From an uncultured Desulfatitalea sp. (GTDB lineage Bacteria > Desulfobacterota > Desulfobacteria > Desulfobacterales > Desulfosarcinaceae): a stretch of 64,000 bases of DNA. The stretch is taken from NCBI GenBank assembly GCA_937868765.1, contig CALMNL010000002.1, positions 1 through 64,000 on the forward strand, read 5' to 3'. The position numbers and the translations under genes were made by a program. Below are positions 1 through 7,641 of this stretch, one piece after another (position 1 is the first letter of the stretch; each line of letters opens with the position of its first letter). Below the pieces are notes generated by a model. The model ran no database searches, was not told where the DNA came from, and saw only the letters and a list, made by a program, of their open reading frames with translations.

Positions 1-880
1 CGGCGGAGGCGATTTCGGTCAGTTCGATGACCACTTCTTCCTCGGCTTCTTCCCCTGCGGGGGGCGTCAGGGCGCCCGGCGGCGTATACCCGGCGGCGGC
101 CATTTCCTCAGCGGAGGCGATTTCGGTCAGTTCGATGACCTCTTCTTCTGCTTCCATTTCGATGGCTGTTTCGAGCAGGCTCGGCGGTTCCTGGTTGAGG
201 ATCTCCATGACCTCCGGTGTCGCCGGGACGTGTTCTTCGGCGGGCGCCGGCGCCGGCTCCATCTCGTTGGAAGGCATCAGATCGATGGGGTGGACGACTT
301 CGGTAAGTTCCAGCGCGTCGTCAGACTTCAGGTCTTCCAGGGAAGATATCTTCTCTTCGACCACCGGCGCATGCTTCGGTGCATCCGCCATCAAAGGCGC
401 GGGTTCCGGGTCGGCGGGCCTGTCTTCAAAATCCAGGAGGGGTTCGATCCTGGGCGCCTCTTCCGGGGCGGTTTCGGCCTCTTCCAGGCTGAGCGGCGCT
501 GCGATGATGGTGTCGTCCCAGTCGCCGATCGGCTTGGGCGCCTCCACTTTCAGGTCCTTTTCGCTGGGGGCGGGTTCCACCCTGGGGCCGCGCATCTGCT
601 CCGCCTTGCTCTGGATGAGATCGAAGGCGGCGTCCACATCCGATTCGATTCCCTTTTGGCGGGATACTTTGGCACTGAAAGGCGACGACGAGGTGCGGGC
701 CACGATCGGTTTGGGGGGCGCCGGCACGGGGCCGCCCGGGGAGGAGAGCACTTGCGTGAGATCAATGATTTTGCCCCGGGTGGCGGAGATGACCTCCAAC
801 TCGGGCGTCAGTTCTATGATCCGATCGGTCGGGGAAGAACTGTCCTTGGGTTGGGGTGGTACTTTCTTGGAATCTTCCAT
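1..880 (-). CDS. Acidic, proline-rich protein with repeated IELT-type motifs (C-terminus off window)
   Basis: This minus-strand frame starts at ATG 880 (MEDSKKVPP), behind a G-rich stretch that could act as a ribosome-binding site, and stays open to the window edge (293 codons seen). The protein is very rich in Glu, Ala and Pro and has no visible membrane segment or enzyme domain. A short motif recurs: RIIELT, KIIDLT, ALELTEVV, then VIELTEIAS twice. The last two copies lie in a DNA direct repeat (positions 3-32 and 111-140). The pattern suggests a disordered protein with several short linear binding motifs. I do not recognise a family and assign no function. It is divergent from rsmE. Confidence 0.7.
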   Translation of the reverse strand, partial: MEDSKKVPPQPKDSSSPTDRIIELTPELEVISATRGKIIDLTQVLSSPGGPVPAPPKPIVARTSSSPFSAKVSRQKGIESDVDAAFDLIQSKAEQMRGPRVEPAPSEKDLKVEAPKPIGDWDDTIIAAPLSLEEAETAPEEAPRIEPLLDFEDRPADPEPAPLMADAPKHAPVVEEKISSLEDLKSDDALELTEVVHPIDLMPSNEMEPAPAPAEEHVPATPEVMEILNQEPPSLLETAIEMEAEEEVIELTEIASAEEMAAAGYTPPGALTPPAGEEAEEEVVIELTEIASA

Positions 881-1249
881 AAATCCCCCGGCTTTGTTAT
901 ATAAGTCGCACGCCTCGGAGGGGTGCCGCCGGACCGGCTACCGGCATGCGGATGATGTCGCCGCGAATCCAATGTGCTGCGCCATCCATGCCGGGCGTGG
1001 TTTCTCCCTCCAACCCCGCCAAAGGTTTCCCGGCAGGCGTGCAGGCGCGATGGCCGCAGGCCGAATTTTGGCTACAGGCGTACTGCTTCAGCCCTTGCAA
1101 GCTAACATAGGGGGGTGGGGCTGTCAAGCAGTTTGCAAGTTAAGATATTTAATCAATTAAGAAAATATGAGATGATCGGCGCCTAAAAAAAGTAAAGTGT
1201 CCGTCGCCGCGGCAGCCGGCCGGCACACGCACCCGCAAAAGGACCCGCC
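881..1249. promoter_or_regulatory. Divergent intergenic region with possible minus-strand promoter and repeated TTGCAAG boxes
   Basis: This gap separates the IELT-motif gene (minus) from rsmE (plus). On the minus strand a perfect TTGACA lies at 1127-1122, but the -10 at the right distance (TAGCTT) is weak. TTGCAAG-[CT]-TAA occurs twice, at 1095 and 1133, 38 bases apart on the same strand, which could be a regulator site. No RNA gene was recognised. Confidence 0.25.
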
Positions 1250-2008
1250 ATGCGTCGTTTTTTCATAGCCCCGGACCAGATTCTTCAGGCACATCCCCGG
1301 CTCGGCGAGGAAGATGCCCGACATGTGCGCACGGTGCTGCGCCTCCAGCCCGGTGCGCCCGTCGTGGTGTTCGATGGCACCGGTGCCGAATACGAGGCCC
1401 GCATCGACGCCATCGATGCCAGAGGTGTGACCCTGGCCCTGCTTCAGCGCCTGATATCCGAAAGCGAATCACCCTTGGAGATCACCCTGGCCCAGGGCTA
1501 CCTGAAAGACAAGAAGATGGACGAATTGGTGCGCCGGCTCACCGAATTGGGGGTGGCCCACTGGCTGCCGTTCATGGCCCGGCGGTCGGTGCCCAGTCCG
1601 GACGAAAGGCGTGGCCAGGCGCGGCACCAACGCTGGCAGAAGATCTCCCTGGAAGCGGTCAAGCAGTGCCGCCGCAACCGGCCCATGACCATCTCGAGCC
1701 CGGTCTCTTTCAGCGAAGCCCTGGCCGCCGCCGCGTCATGCGATTTGAAGCTTTTTTTCTGGGAAGGCCCCGAGACGCAGCCGCTCCACCGACCCGTGGG
1801 CCGGTCCGCGCCCGCCAGGGTTTTCATCATGATCGGCCCGGAAGGGGGCTTCGCCCCGGACGAGCAGCAAGCTGCCCGGGCCCAAGGATTTCAAATGGTC
1901 GGCATGGGGCCGCGCATCCTGCGCGCCGAAACGGCGGCCGTGACGGCCTGCGCCCTGGCCCAATTTCTTTTCGGAGACATGGGGCAAAATGTTCTTGACA
2001 AATTATAG
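1250..2008 (+). CDS. rsmE: 16S rRNA (uracil-1498-N3)-methyltransferase RsmE
   Basis: 252 aa, the usual length for RsmE, a SPOUT-class enzyme that methylates U1498 of 16S rRNA using S-adenosylmethionine. The N-terminal part has the PUA-like start MRRFFIAPDQ and a GEEDARHVRTVLR-like segment. The C-terminal knot carries the family signature MIGPEGGFAPDE followed by LRAETA, which form the SAM pocket. The ATG at 1250 follows AAAAGGA at a good distance. It stands alone between a divergent gene and tRNA-Phe. The assignment rests on motif recognition and is secure. Confidence 0.95.
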   Translation: MRRFFIAPDQILQAHPRLGEEDARHVRTVLRLQPGAPVVVFDGTGAEYEARIDAIDARGVTLALLQRLISESESPLEITLAQGYLKDKKMDELVRRLTELGVAHWLPFMARRSVPSPDERRGQARHQRWQKISLEAVKQCRRNRPMTISSPVSFSEALAAAASCDLKLFFWEGPETQPLHRPVGRSAPARVFIMIGPEGGFAPDEQQAARAQGFQMVGMGPRILRAETAAVTACALAQFLFGDMGQNVLDKL

Positions 2009-2064
2009 ACGGGTTTAATAAGTAGGCGCTTTCAATTCAGCAGCCTACCGGCTTTACGGTTTGT

Positions 2065-2140
2065 GCCGAGGTAGCTCAGTCGGTAGAGCAGGGGACTGAA
2101 AATCCCCGTGTCGGCGGTTCGATTCCGTCCCTCGGCACCA
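2065..2140 (+). tRNA. tRNA-Phe (GAA)
   Basis: A complete 76-base cloverleaf can be folded by eye. The acceptor stem GCCGAGG pairs with CCTCGGC, the D arm is GCTC/GAGC, and the anticodon stem GGGGA/TCCCC encloses loop CTGAAAA (anticodon GAA). The T arm is GGCGG/CCGTC with TTCGATT, followed by discriminator A and an encoded CCA. It marks the left edge of the AT-richer accessory zone. Confidence 0.97.
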
Positions 2141-2146
2141 TAAAAG

Positions 2147-2187
2147 ACAGGGGTTTGCGGGTAACACTGCAACCCCTGTTTTTATTT
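2147..2187 (+). terminator. Rho-independent terminator after tRNA-Phe
   Basis: ACAGGGGTT-TGC pairs with GCA-ACCCCTGT across a short loop and is followed by TTTTTATTT. It lies 6 bases after the CCA end of the tRNA. Confidence 0.85.
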
Positions 2188-2227
2188 CCCCGCCAGAAGA
2201 AAACGGGCGATGTGTAAAACGCCGCGA

Positions 2228-2310
2228 GGTTTGAAACCACGTGCCGGATGGTTTGAAACCGCGTTAAGGGGGCCTTAAAGGTCTGTTTGAGGTCTTGTGG
2301 ATGGTTTGAA
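2228..2310. repeat. GGTTTGAA repeats beside the tRNA
   Basis: The 11-base palindrome GGTTTGAAACC occurs at 2228-2238 and 2250-2260. A shorter ATGGTTTGAA copy follows at 2301-2310, preceded by GG as in the second copy. The repeats lie between the tRNA terminator and the first accessory gene. I cannot tell whether they are remnants of an attachment or integration site. Confidence 0.4.
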
Positions 2311-2368
2311 CAAAACGCTGTGGGGCGGCATGCTCCTCGCCATCCCAACCAGCGACTGGTAGGATCAT

Positions 2369-3118
2369 TTATGATTGCAGTAGTCCCTGCAAATCGAACT
2401 TCATCCCTGCACCAACTAATTCCTGAGCTAACTTTGTGCGCCAGCCTCCCTGACTATCTAATTCTATGAATAGGACACCATGAAGGTCCGAAGGGACTTC
2501 GACTCCGGGTTTGAACAAACCACACACTCGACGGCGACCTATTTTTCCCGTAAAATACCCCAGTTCTAAAATTACATTTTGCCTTGCTCGCTTGCATAAT
2601 TTATCGGGTGAAGAAGCACTAGCACCAACATCATCTGGTGTTAGAAGCACAACAGCATAACCAACGTCGGTATGTGCCTCAAATTTTTCAATGATTGTCC
2701 GACCTTCATTCGCCTGTTCGTGCAAAATTACAGGTGTTAGTTGTAGCTTCTCGAGAAAACGCGCCACATATTCCCTGGCACTAACATCGTGGCCGTGCAC
2801 TAAAAAGACCTTCTTTGAATTAACGGTACACTGTGTATTGGCTATCTTTTCTTTATGTGTTGATGCAGGATCAAGTGTGCTTCGAGACAAAGTCAAGGCA
2901 AGCCCCTCAAGGTGCCCTACTTGACGATCAAGGTATTCATTCCAGAAAAGTTGTGGATTATCTCCGGCCAATTCCGACACATCTTTTGCCGTTTGGGCAC
3001 CGATTGCGATCTTTAAAAACGATAATATTTGACGAAGCCAACTCTGATAATGATCACTATTCTTGAGATTCCACGCAGCATCGATGAAAGCCGTCAACCT
3101 CTCTGCTACTTCCTTCAT
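2369..3118 (-). CDS. TIR-like nucleotide-binding domain protein (Cap12/Pycsar-effector type)
   Basis: 249 aa. The N-terminal 110 residues are helical and not recognised. From about residue 120 the protein matches the predicted nucleotide-binding TIR-like family (the DUF associated with CBASS and Pycsar effectors): KKVFLVHGHD at the first strand, then VILHEQANEGRTIIEKFE, VVLLTPDDVG and RARQNVILELGYFTGKIGR, which carries the conserved Glu. Family members are proposed or shown to consume NAD during phage defence. It is the last gene of the cassette cluster, and no convincing attC follows it. There is no cyclase gene nearby, so a stand-alone mode or a partner elsewhere is implied. Start ATG 3118, 25 bases after an attC 3' box. 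Confidence 0.75.
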   Translation of the reverse strand: MKEVAERLTAFIDAAWNLKNSDHYQSWLRQILSFLKIAIGAQTAKDVSELAGDNPQLFWNEYLDRQVGHLEGLALTLSRSTLDPASTHKEKIANTQCTVNSKKVFLVHGHDVSAREYVARFLEKLQLTPVILHEQANEGRTIIEKFEAHTDVGYAVVLLTPDDVGASASSPDKLCKRARQNVILELGYFTGKIGRRRVCGLFKPGVEVPSDLHGVLFIELDSQGGWRTKLAQELVGAGMKFDLQGLLQS

Positions 3119-3142
3119 CTATCAATCTCCCTAATTTTTGCG

Positions 3143-3205
3143 CTCTAACTTGCTGCTGTGGGGCGCGCGGCTTTTTTGCGCGCCCCCACCAGCAGATTGT
3201 CAGGT
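3143..3205 (-). other. attC-like recombination site (Abi_C / TIR cassette junction)
   Basis: On the minus strand the 5' box ACCTGAC overlaps the TGA stop of the Abi_C gene and the 3' box is GTTAGAG. Between them, ATCTGCTGGTGGGGGCGCGC can pair imperfectly with GCGCGCCCCACAGCAG around an AAAAAAGCC loop. The bulged hairpin is typical of folded attC substrates. The boxes deviate by one base each from the RYYYAAC/GTTRRRY consensus. Confidence 0.65.
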
Positions 3206-3952
3206 TTTGATGCGCTCATTGAATGTTGAAATTAAAAATAGGCAAAGCGCCCCGGAAAGATTGACTGCGAGCTCTGCATGACGTGGTGCAGGGCGTGCAG
3301 GAGCTTTGCCTTTGCCATGTGCGTCACCAAGCCTGTTGCGTAGTGTGCCTAAACCATTAACCACGGCGGAGCAGCCACCGAGGATTTGCTTGAATACGTC
3401 TTCAGTGTGCTGGTTTGGCGACAGCGAAAGTTCGTTAGCAGTTAGCTTGTAAAGTTCGTGGAGTTCAATTTTGTTGCTGCTGTATGGGATGTTCTTCTCA
3501 TCAAGGATGTGCTTACAGACAGTTTCAAGTAGCGTTCGTGCTGCGGTTATTGCTCCCTCTGGATCGCTTGTGCGCCGCTCAAGTGCACGCTGCCAAGCGC
3601 CATGAACCCCCTCCGTATCGAATTGCTTTAATACCTGAGATGTTGATTGATCAAGTGGGGCTTTGTTTTTACCTTCCAAGAAATCGAGAATAGGAGTGAA
3701 CTCTTGCCAGATGTATGCCCGACGTTCGGCATAGGTCCCATATTTGTTTTTAATAAATGGCCAAAATTGGTCCAATTCGCGGTTTGTTCTGATGAATGAA
3801 GGCAAAAGCTGCTTGTATTCTGGATTCTCTAACAAATAACGCCTCAGAGCCGTATAGTCGGCACTTCTTGCTTGTTGCCCTGTAGAAATTGATATAAGCA
3901 TGTTTTGCAAGGCTCGAACACGCTCAATATCGTTCACAAACTCGTCAAGCAC
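3200..3952 (-). CDS. Abortive-infection C-terminal (Abi_C) domain protein
   Basis: 250 aa, starting at GTG 3952 behind AAGGAG. The C-terminal 100 residues match the Abi_C domain: AARTLLETVCKHILDE early in the domain, then LGTLRNRLGDAHGKGK and RHAELAVNLSGALCLFLI at the end. The N-terminal part (to about residue 120) is helical and unassigned. Abi_C proteins occur in phage-resistance loci and are thought to act in cell suicide or growth arrest; the biochemical activity is unknown. The gene sits in the integron-like cluster next to a TIR-like gene and an HNH gene, which supports a defence role by association. Confidence 0.75.
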   Translation of the reverse strand: MLDEFVNDIERVRALQNMLISISTGQQARSADYTALRRYLLENPEYKQLLPSFIRTNRELDQFWPFIKNKYGTYAERRAYIWQEFTPILDFLEGKNKAPLDQSTSQVLKQFDTEGVHGAWQRALERRTSDPEGAITAARTLLETVCKHILDEKNIPYSSNKIELHELYKLTANELSLSPNQHTEDVFKQILGGCSAVVNGLGTLRNRLGDAHGKGKAPARPAPRHAELAVNLSGALCLFLISTFNERIKT

Positions 3953-3976
3953 AGATAAAGCTCCTTAAAACGCAGC

Positions 3977-4025
3977 AAATAACCGGTGCAAATGGAGCGC
4001 AGCGGAATTTGCATCCGAGTTAATT
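3977..4025 (-). other. attC-like recombination site (HNH / Abi_C cassette junction)
   Basis: On the minus strand AATTAAC overlaps the TAA stop of the HNH gene and the partner box is GTTATTT. Inside, CGGATGCAAAT pairs with ATTTGCACCG with one bulged T, around CCGCTGCGCTCC. This short bulged hairpin is of the type seen in environmental gene cassettes. Confidence 0.65.
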
Positions 4026-4802
4026 TGTTTGTTGGGCTTTTCCTTTGTCGGTTTCCTCAAAATTTACTTTCATGATTTCCTGATTCTCTTTCCGAAGAAT
4101 CCTTAAAATTGCAATAGGCCAGTTCGATGGCTCAGGTTGAATTCCACCTTCAAGAATTCTTACTTCTCGTCCTCCGAATACGAAGAAGCCGGACTCTTCA
4201 AGTTCCTGAAGCGATTTCGTCAGGCTAAAAGCTATTTGCACTCGATCACTCGATTCGAGTTCATCTATTAAATCACCCCAGTCCTGCACTGTCTGCAGGA
4301 ATCCACCAACAAGATCGACTTCGTCCTGAGATTTTAACTCTTCATGATCAAAGGAATATCCCATTGAATTGGATATGATATCAAGCACCTCTTTTCCAGT
4401 TGTTAAACGAGCAAGAAAAGGTGGAATATTTTGCTTAACCCTTCTGACTCTGATTGGTTTTGTTTTCTGATTTTTCTCAAGCCTCTGGGAAACCCAAACT
4501 TCATGATTCGTTTTCATTTGGCGAAGGTAGTCAGTTGTATAAGTGGCTGACTGGTCATCAACCATCTTATGATGAACCCTGCAAAGAAGTATCACATTCT
4601 CATAAGAATCTAGTTTATCTTCAGGATACGATGGATCGTGTCGTGGTCCGTTAGGTTTGGCCGATATTATATGGCATTCATCCGCAATCACAGATTCGTC
4701 ATCTTGCTCAGTCGAGTCTATTACCAATTCATTCTTGCATATAGAGCATCGGTTTCCAGATCGCCCCCAAAGAATCTTTCTTGTTTTATCACTTATCGAC
4801 AT
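4020..4802 (-). CDS. HNH endonuclease-type protein
   Basis: 260 aa. The first 100 residues are an HNH/zinc-finger nuclease module: CSIC (Cys19, Cys22), then DECHIISAKPNGPRHDP, the Asn-containing SYENVILLCRVHHKMVDD, and a linker TDYLRQMKTNHEVWV of the kind that often ends such domains. The C-terminal 150 residues show no domain I know. HNH proteins with this kind of N-terminus occur as stand-alone restriction or defence nucleases and as toxin-like cassette genes. It lies between two attC-like sites. Nuclease activity is inferred from the motif only. Confidence 0.8.
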   Translation of the reverse strand: MSISDKTRKILWGRSGNRCSICKNELVIDSTEQDDESVIADECHIISAKPNGPRHDPSYPEDKLDSYENVILLCRVHHKMVDDQSATYTTDYLRQMKTNHEVWVSQRLEKNQKTKPIRVRRVKQNIPPFLARLTTGKEVLDIISNSMGYSFDHEELKSQDEVDLVGGFLQTVQDWGDLIDELESSDRVQIAFSLTKSLQELEESGFFVFGGREVRILEGGIQPEPSNWPIAILRILRKENQEIMKVNFEETDKGKAQQTN

Positions 4803-4815
4803 TTCTTATTCTCAA

Positions 4816-4882
4816 GCCCAACGTAGGCTTCAGCGGGAGCGGCCGCTTTTTGGCCGCGATCTGATGAAAGCCAAGGTTATAT
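4816..4882 (-). other. attC-like recombination site (membrane-protein / HNH cassette junction)
   Basis: On the minus strand the site runs from ATATAAC to GTTGGGC, the latter a perfect GTTRRRY core. The inner arms CTTGGCTTTCA and TGAAGCC, then GCGGCC and GGCCGC, can pair with bulges around an AAAAA loop. It begins at the TAA stop of the upstream gene and ends 13 bases before the HNH start. This is the best of the three sites. Confidence 0.72.
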
Positions 4883-5154
4883 TAAGATTTTTTCTTTTTC
4901 TTTTTTCCGATATTTGACCCTAATTCGAAATCGAGTAGATCGGTTCTATCGAATGCTCTCATTGCCCTTTGTTGATCCCTGTATCCGAAATTTTTATGCT
5001 TATTCGGTGGAGAATATACGCCATATATTATGAAGCTCGTAAGCGCACCAATTACGATTGCCGGATATGCCGGTTTACCGTAAGCCCAAAGAATGGTCGA
5101 GGACAATACTGTTAATAATGCTATTCCTATTAGAATGGCTTTCTTTCGATTCAT
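4882..5154 (-). CDS. Small membrane protein of the cassette cluster
   Basis: 90 aa. Two hydrophobic segments (about residues 5-25 and 30-47) are followed by a polar tail ending in a run of lysines (GKKKKKKS). No family recognised. It is AT-rich like the neighbouring cassettes, starts at ATG 5154 and stops at the 5' box of an attC-like site, so it is probably the first intact cassette gene seen here. Possible roles, such as a small membrane toxin or a defence accessory, are speculative. Confidence 0.5.
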   Translation of the reverse strand: MNRKKAILIGIALLTVLSSTILWAYGKPAYPAIVIGALTSFIIYGVYSPPNKHKNFGYRDQQRAMRAFDRTDLLDFELGSNIGKKKKKKS

Positions 5155-5449
5155 GGCATTAATATAACATTGTTACTCACCGGATACGGATAACTTCAAA
5201 AAGGCGGTCCGTCTTCCAGTTTTGAATCAAATGGATTTTAACATAGCTTTTGCGGATTCTTGTTTCTTGGCTATCATAGTGCTCCGAATAATCAAGAAAT
5301 AATTAATGCGGACACAAGCTATCCGCTGTCTCGCTATTCGGCGAAAAAGCCGGTTTTGCCCCCGGTCCGGGTTGCCCATCGTATTTACGGATAATTTCGT
5401 TGGAAATTCCCAATGCAGAGCAACTGAGATCGGCTAAACAGAATATTTT

Positions 5450-6207
5450 TTAATTATTCGTGATAACCAATTCACGCCCGCTGATGCATCTTTTTTGGGC
5501 AACACTATAGCTCAACCCTACGGGCTTCAATTTAAAGCCACCGAATACCCTTCTCATCTCAGGGTGGTCGTTGATGCTCAAAACAAAATCGGATTTAAGG
5601 CAGGACAAGATCTTGGCGAGGTCTTCAAAATCGGCCAGCTCAAAATTGTAATTGTAATAAGGGGCTTTGTAATAAGGCGGGTCCAGATAAAAAAAGGCCC
5701 CGGGCTTGTCATACGTCTTTAAAAAATCCTTCCAATTAAGATGCTCGATCGTAACCCCGGCCAATCTTAGGTGAACCTCAGATAGCTCCTCCTCGATGCG
5801 CAGCAGATTAATCCGCGGCCGGCTCATCGGTGACGCTCCATAGGTTCGACCCCGCACCCGCCCAGCAAAACACAACCGTTGCAGGTAATAGTACCGGGCC
5901 GCCCGCTGGATGTCGGTGAAGCCGCCGGCGGTCTGCTGGTGCTTCCAATCCTCGAACCATTCCCGCGATGCCAGCAGCCATTTAAACTGCCTTAAAAACT
6001 CCTCCAAATGGTTTTGAAGCACCCGGTAAAAGCAGACCAGGTCACCTCCAGATCTTTGATGAATTCGTATTTGGAGGGCTCTTTTCGAAAAATCACCCAG
6101 GCGGCCCCTGCGAATACCTCGCAATAGGCCTTGTGCGGGGGCATCATGTCGATGATGGTTTGGGCCAGTTTGGACTTGCCGCCGATGTAGGCTAAAGGGC
6201 TGTTCAC
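5450..6207 (-). pseudogene. D12-class adenine-specific DNA methyltransferase, frameshifted
   Basis: Two frames together make a Dam-like D12-class N6-adenine methyltransferase. The first (GTG 6207) gives MNSPLAYIGGKSKLAQ and YCEVFAGAAWVIF, the SAM-binding motif I. After KYEFIKDLE near 6048 the match continues in the next frame with GDLVCFYRVLQNHLEEF, then AFFYLDPPYYK (catalytic DPPY) and a normal C-terminus. One missing base in the GGAGGTGAC stretch would explain the shift. Such methylases are common in phages and mobile elements. Either the gene is dead or the assembly has a one-base error. Confidence 0.75.
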
Positions 6208-6312
6208 GGGTAACGCCTTGTTCCGGTGCGGACGGAGGTGCTATTGGCCCCTTACTCTGCCCGAGCACAGAGGTCGTTCGTTAGGATGTGGGGCTGCCCT
6301 ATACAGCTCCGC

Positions 6313-6344
6313 GCCTCCCGGGAAGTCCCAGCTTCCCAGGAGGC
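6313..6344 (-). terminator. Strong hairpin after the M14 peptidase gene
   Basis: Arms of 13 bases (GCCTCCTGGGAAG and CTTCCCGGGAGGC on the minus strand, one wobble pair) lie 14 bases beyond the stop codon at 6358. There is no T run, so it may be a weak terminator or an RNA-stabilising structure. Confidence 0.4.
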
Positions 6345-6357
6345 GGCCTCAATCCAT

Positions 6358-7641
6358 TTATTGAAAAGCTCCGGACTTATTTGAGGGAGATACTTGGCCG
6401 GTGTGTTGCAAGTTAATTTTGGAGCTGTTTTCCATGACCTCAATGATCGATTGGATCACAACGGCACCGCCGGTCTCCCGTTGGGTAACCGTTGGATATG
6501 CACCGGATTCCATCGTATAAAGGCCCCCCTCAATTCCCAAGGCGTGGTACCCGTAAGATTCGATCTGGCCGCGCCGAAAATTGGTGTTGTAGCCGGTGAC
6601 CATGTTGAAGGCAGAATCGAGCAGATAGTTGGCCACATCGTTGGTGTTGAGCGCGACGACAATGGCATCGAGGTCGGACACAACCCAGTTGTCATCAGTT
6701 GCATCGTAAACCATGCGCGGCTTTGAATAGTTGTTGGCGTGGAGGTCAAAACACACGGTCACATAGGCGTGGACCTCCGCGATCTTCGAATGGATTAGAA
6801 ACGTTTCCGGGGGTTCGGTGGCGCTGTCCGGCCCCAGAACATCCCAACCGCGATTGCCATCCAGTCCGGAGTCAAACGATCGAAAGCGGCCGGCATACAC
6901 ACCGTCGGGGTTAGTCATGGGGAAGACGTGTAAAATGGATTTCCTGCGCAAGGTCACCGCGTCCGGGGCATCTGAAAGAATCCACTCCATGAAACCGCGC
7001 ATGGAATGCGAGGCCTGTGGTTCTCCTGGGTGGGACCGGCCGGTGATCACCATCTCGAAACGATTGGTGTAGTATCCCGGCTCCTCGATGAGCATGTAGT
7101 AAACGCTTCGGCCGCCCTGAGAATGCGTGACGCCACCGTAGGACAGGGCCGACACCTGGCAAAAGGCGCTGGCGTCCCAGTCGGCCACGTCCGCCACCAG
7201 GTCCGAATAGGTATAGGGATGGTCCATAGCCACGTAGACCGTATTCGCGGCCATCATCGGCAAAGTGAATTGCAGGACGTCGCCGCTATATGAGTTGATG
7301 GAGGAAAGTCGGTACCAGGTTTTCTGATCATATGAGTACACCGGCCGGATGGCGCTATGCGTACCCGTCCAATAAGGCCCTCCGGATCGAGTGTTATTAA
7401 AGTTTACCCGCACCACAGGCGTTGCACCATCCACATCGGATAAACTGAAATAGAACCAATCGCCCCAGGAGGTTGCAGCCGGAGAGGGGTCGCACTCGGT
7501 AATCACATTAAAAGTGCCGACAGGGTCCTCGAAACTGGCGGCGTGCACGCCATTGCCGCCCTCGAAACTGCTATCTATGGCAGCAGCGTCGATGCTGCAC
7601 GGAGAAATGATTAGCAGTGCAATAAGCAGATATCTAATCAC
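6358..7641 (-). CDS. Secreted M14-family zinc carboxypeptidase-like protein
   Basis: 427 aa from GTG 7641; an in-frame TTG at 7659 is possible but lacks as good a ribosome site. A signal peptide (MIRYLLIALLIISPCSIDAAA) is followed by a beta-rich N-terminal domain of the type found in cytosolic-carboxypeptidase-like M14 enzymes. The catalytic domain then carries GRSHPGEPQASHSMRG (zinc ligands His and Glu), FPMTNPDGVYAGRFR and the third ligand in CFDLHANN. The expected role is trimming C-terminal residues of extracellular or periplasmic peptides. The start overlaps the TAG end of the degraded frame upstream, suggesting translational coupling with the CAP-domain gene. Confidence 0.8.
   Translation of the reverse strand: MIRYLLIALLIISPCSIDAAAIDSSFEGGNGVHAASFEDPVGTFNVITECDPSPAATSWGDWFYFSLSDVDGATPVVRVNFNNTRSGGPYWTGTHSAIRPVYSYDQKTWYRLSSINSYSGDVLQFTLPMMAANTVYVAMDHPYTYSDLVADVADWDASAFCQVSALSYGGVTHSQGGRSVYYMLIEEPGYYTNRFEMVITGRSHPGEPQASHSMRGFMEWILSDAPDAVTLRRKSILHVFPMTNPDGVYAGRFRSFDSGLDGNRGWDVLGPDSATEPPETFLIHSKIAEVHAYVTVCFDLHANNYSKPRMVYDATDDNWVVSDLDAIVVALNTNDVANYLLDSAFNMVTGYNTNFRRGQIESYGYHALGIEGGLYTMESGAYPTVTQRETGGAVVIQSIIEVMENSSKINLQHTGQVSPSNKSGAFQ

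Larger units (their letters stand above)
2369..5154 (-). mobile_element. Cluster of integron gene cassettes lacking an integrase
   Basis: Four compact minus-strand genes follow one another, three of them ending at or immediately before an imperfect palindrome with attC architecture (see 4816-4882, 3977-4025, 3143-3205). The stop codons sit at the 5' box and the next gene begins some 13-27 bases after the 3' box, as in integron arrays. The genes are unrelated in sequence and AT-richer than the flanks. No IntI-like frame exists in the window, so this fits a cluster of attC sites lacking an integrase, or the far end of an array whose integrase was lost. Confidence 0.65.

Noticed and set aside
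27-1160. Long plus-strand frame (377 aa, Ser-rich)
   Set aside because: It is the opposite strand of the Glu/Pro-rich minus gene (1-880), which has a good start and ribosome site. Ser-rich composition is the shadow of Glu/Ala codons.
2076-2348. 90-aa minus frame ending in RDGIEPPTRGFSVPCSTD
   Set aside because: It is the well-known false protein read from the antisense strand of tRNA-Phe and its flank; no ribosome site or family.
2290-2368. Fourth attC site after the TIR-like gene
   Set aside because: CGCTG/CAGCG arms can pair, but the boxes do not fit RYYYAAC/GTTRRRY. Too weak to call.
2064-5154. tRNA-Phe as attachment site of an integrase-type genomic island
   Set aside because: No integrase gene and no repeat of the tRNA 3' end were seen between 2140 and 9800. 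Cassette-type insertion fits better.
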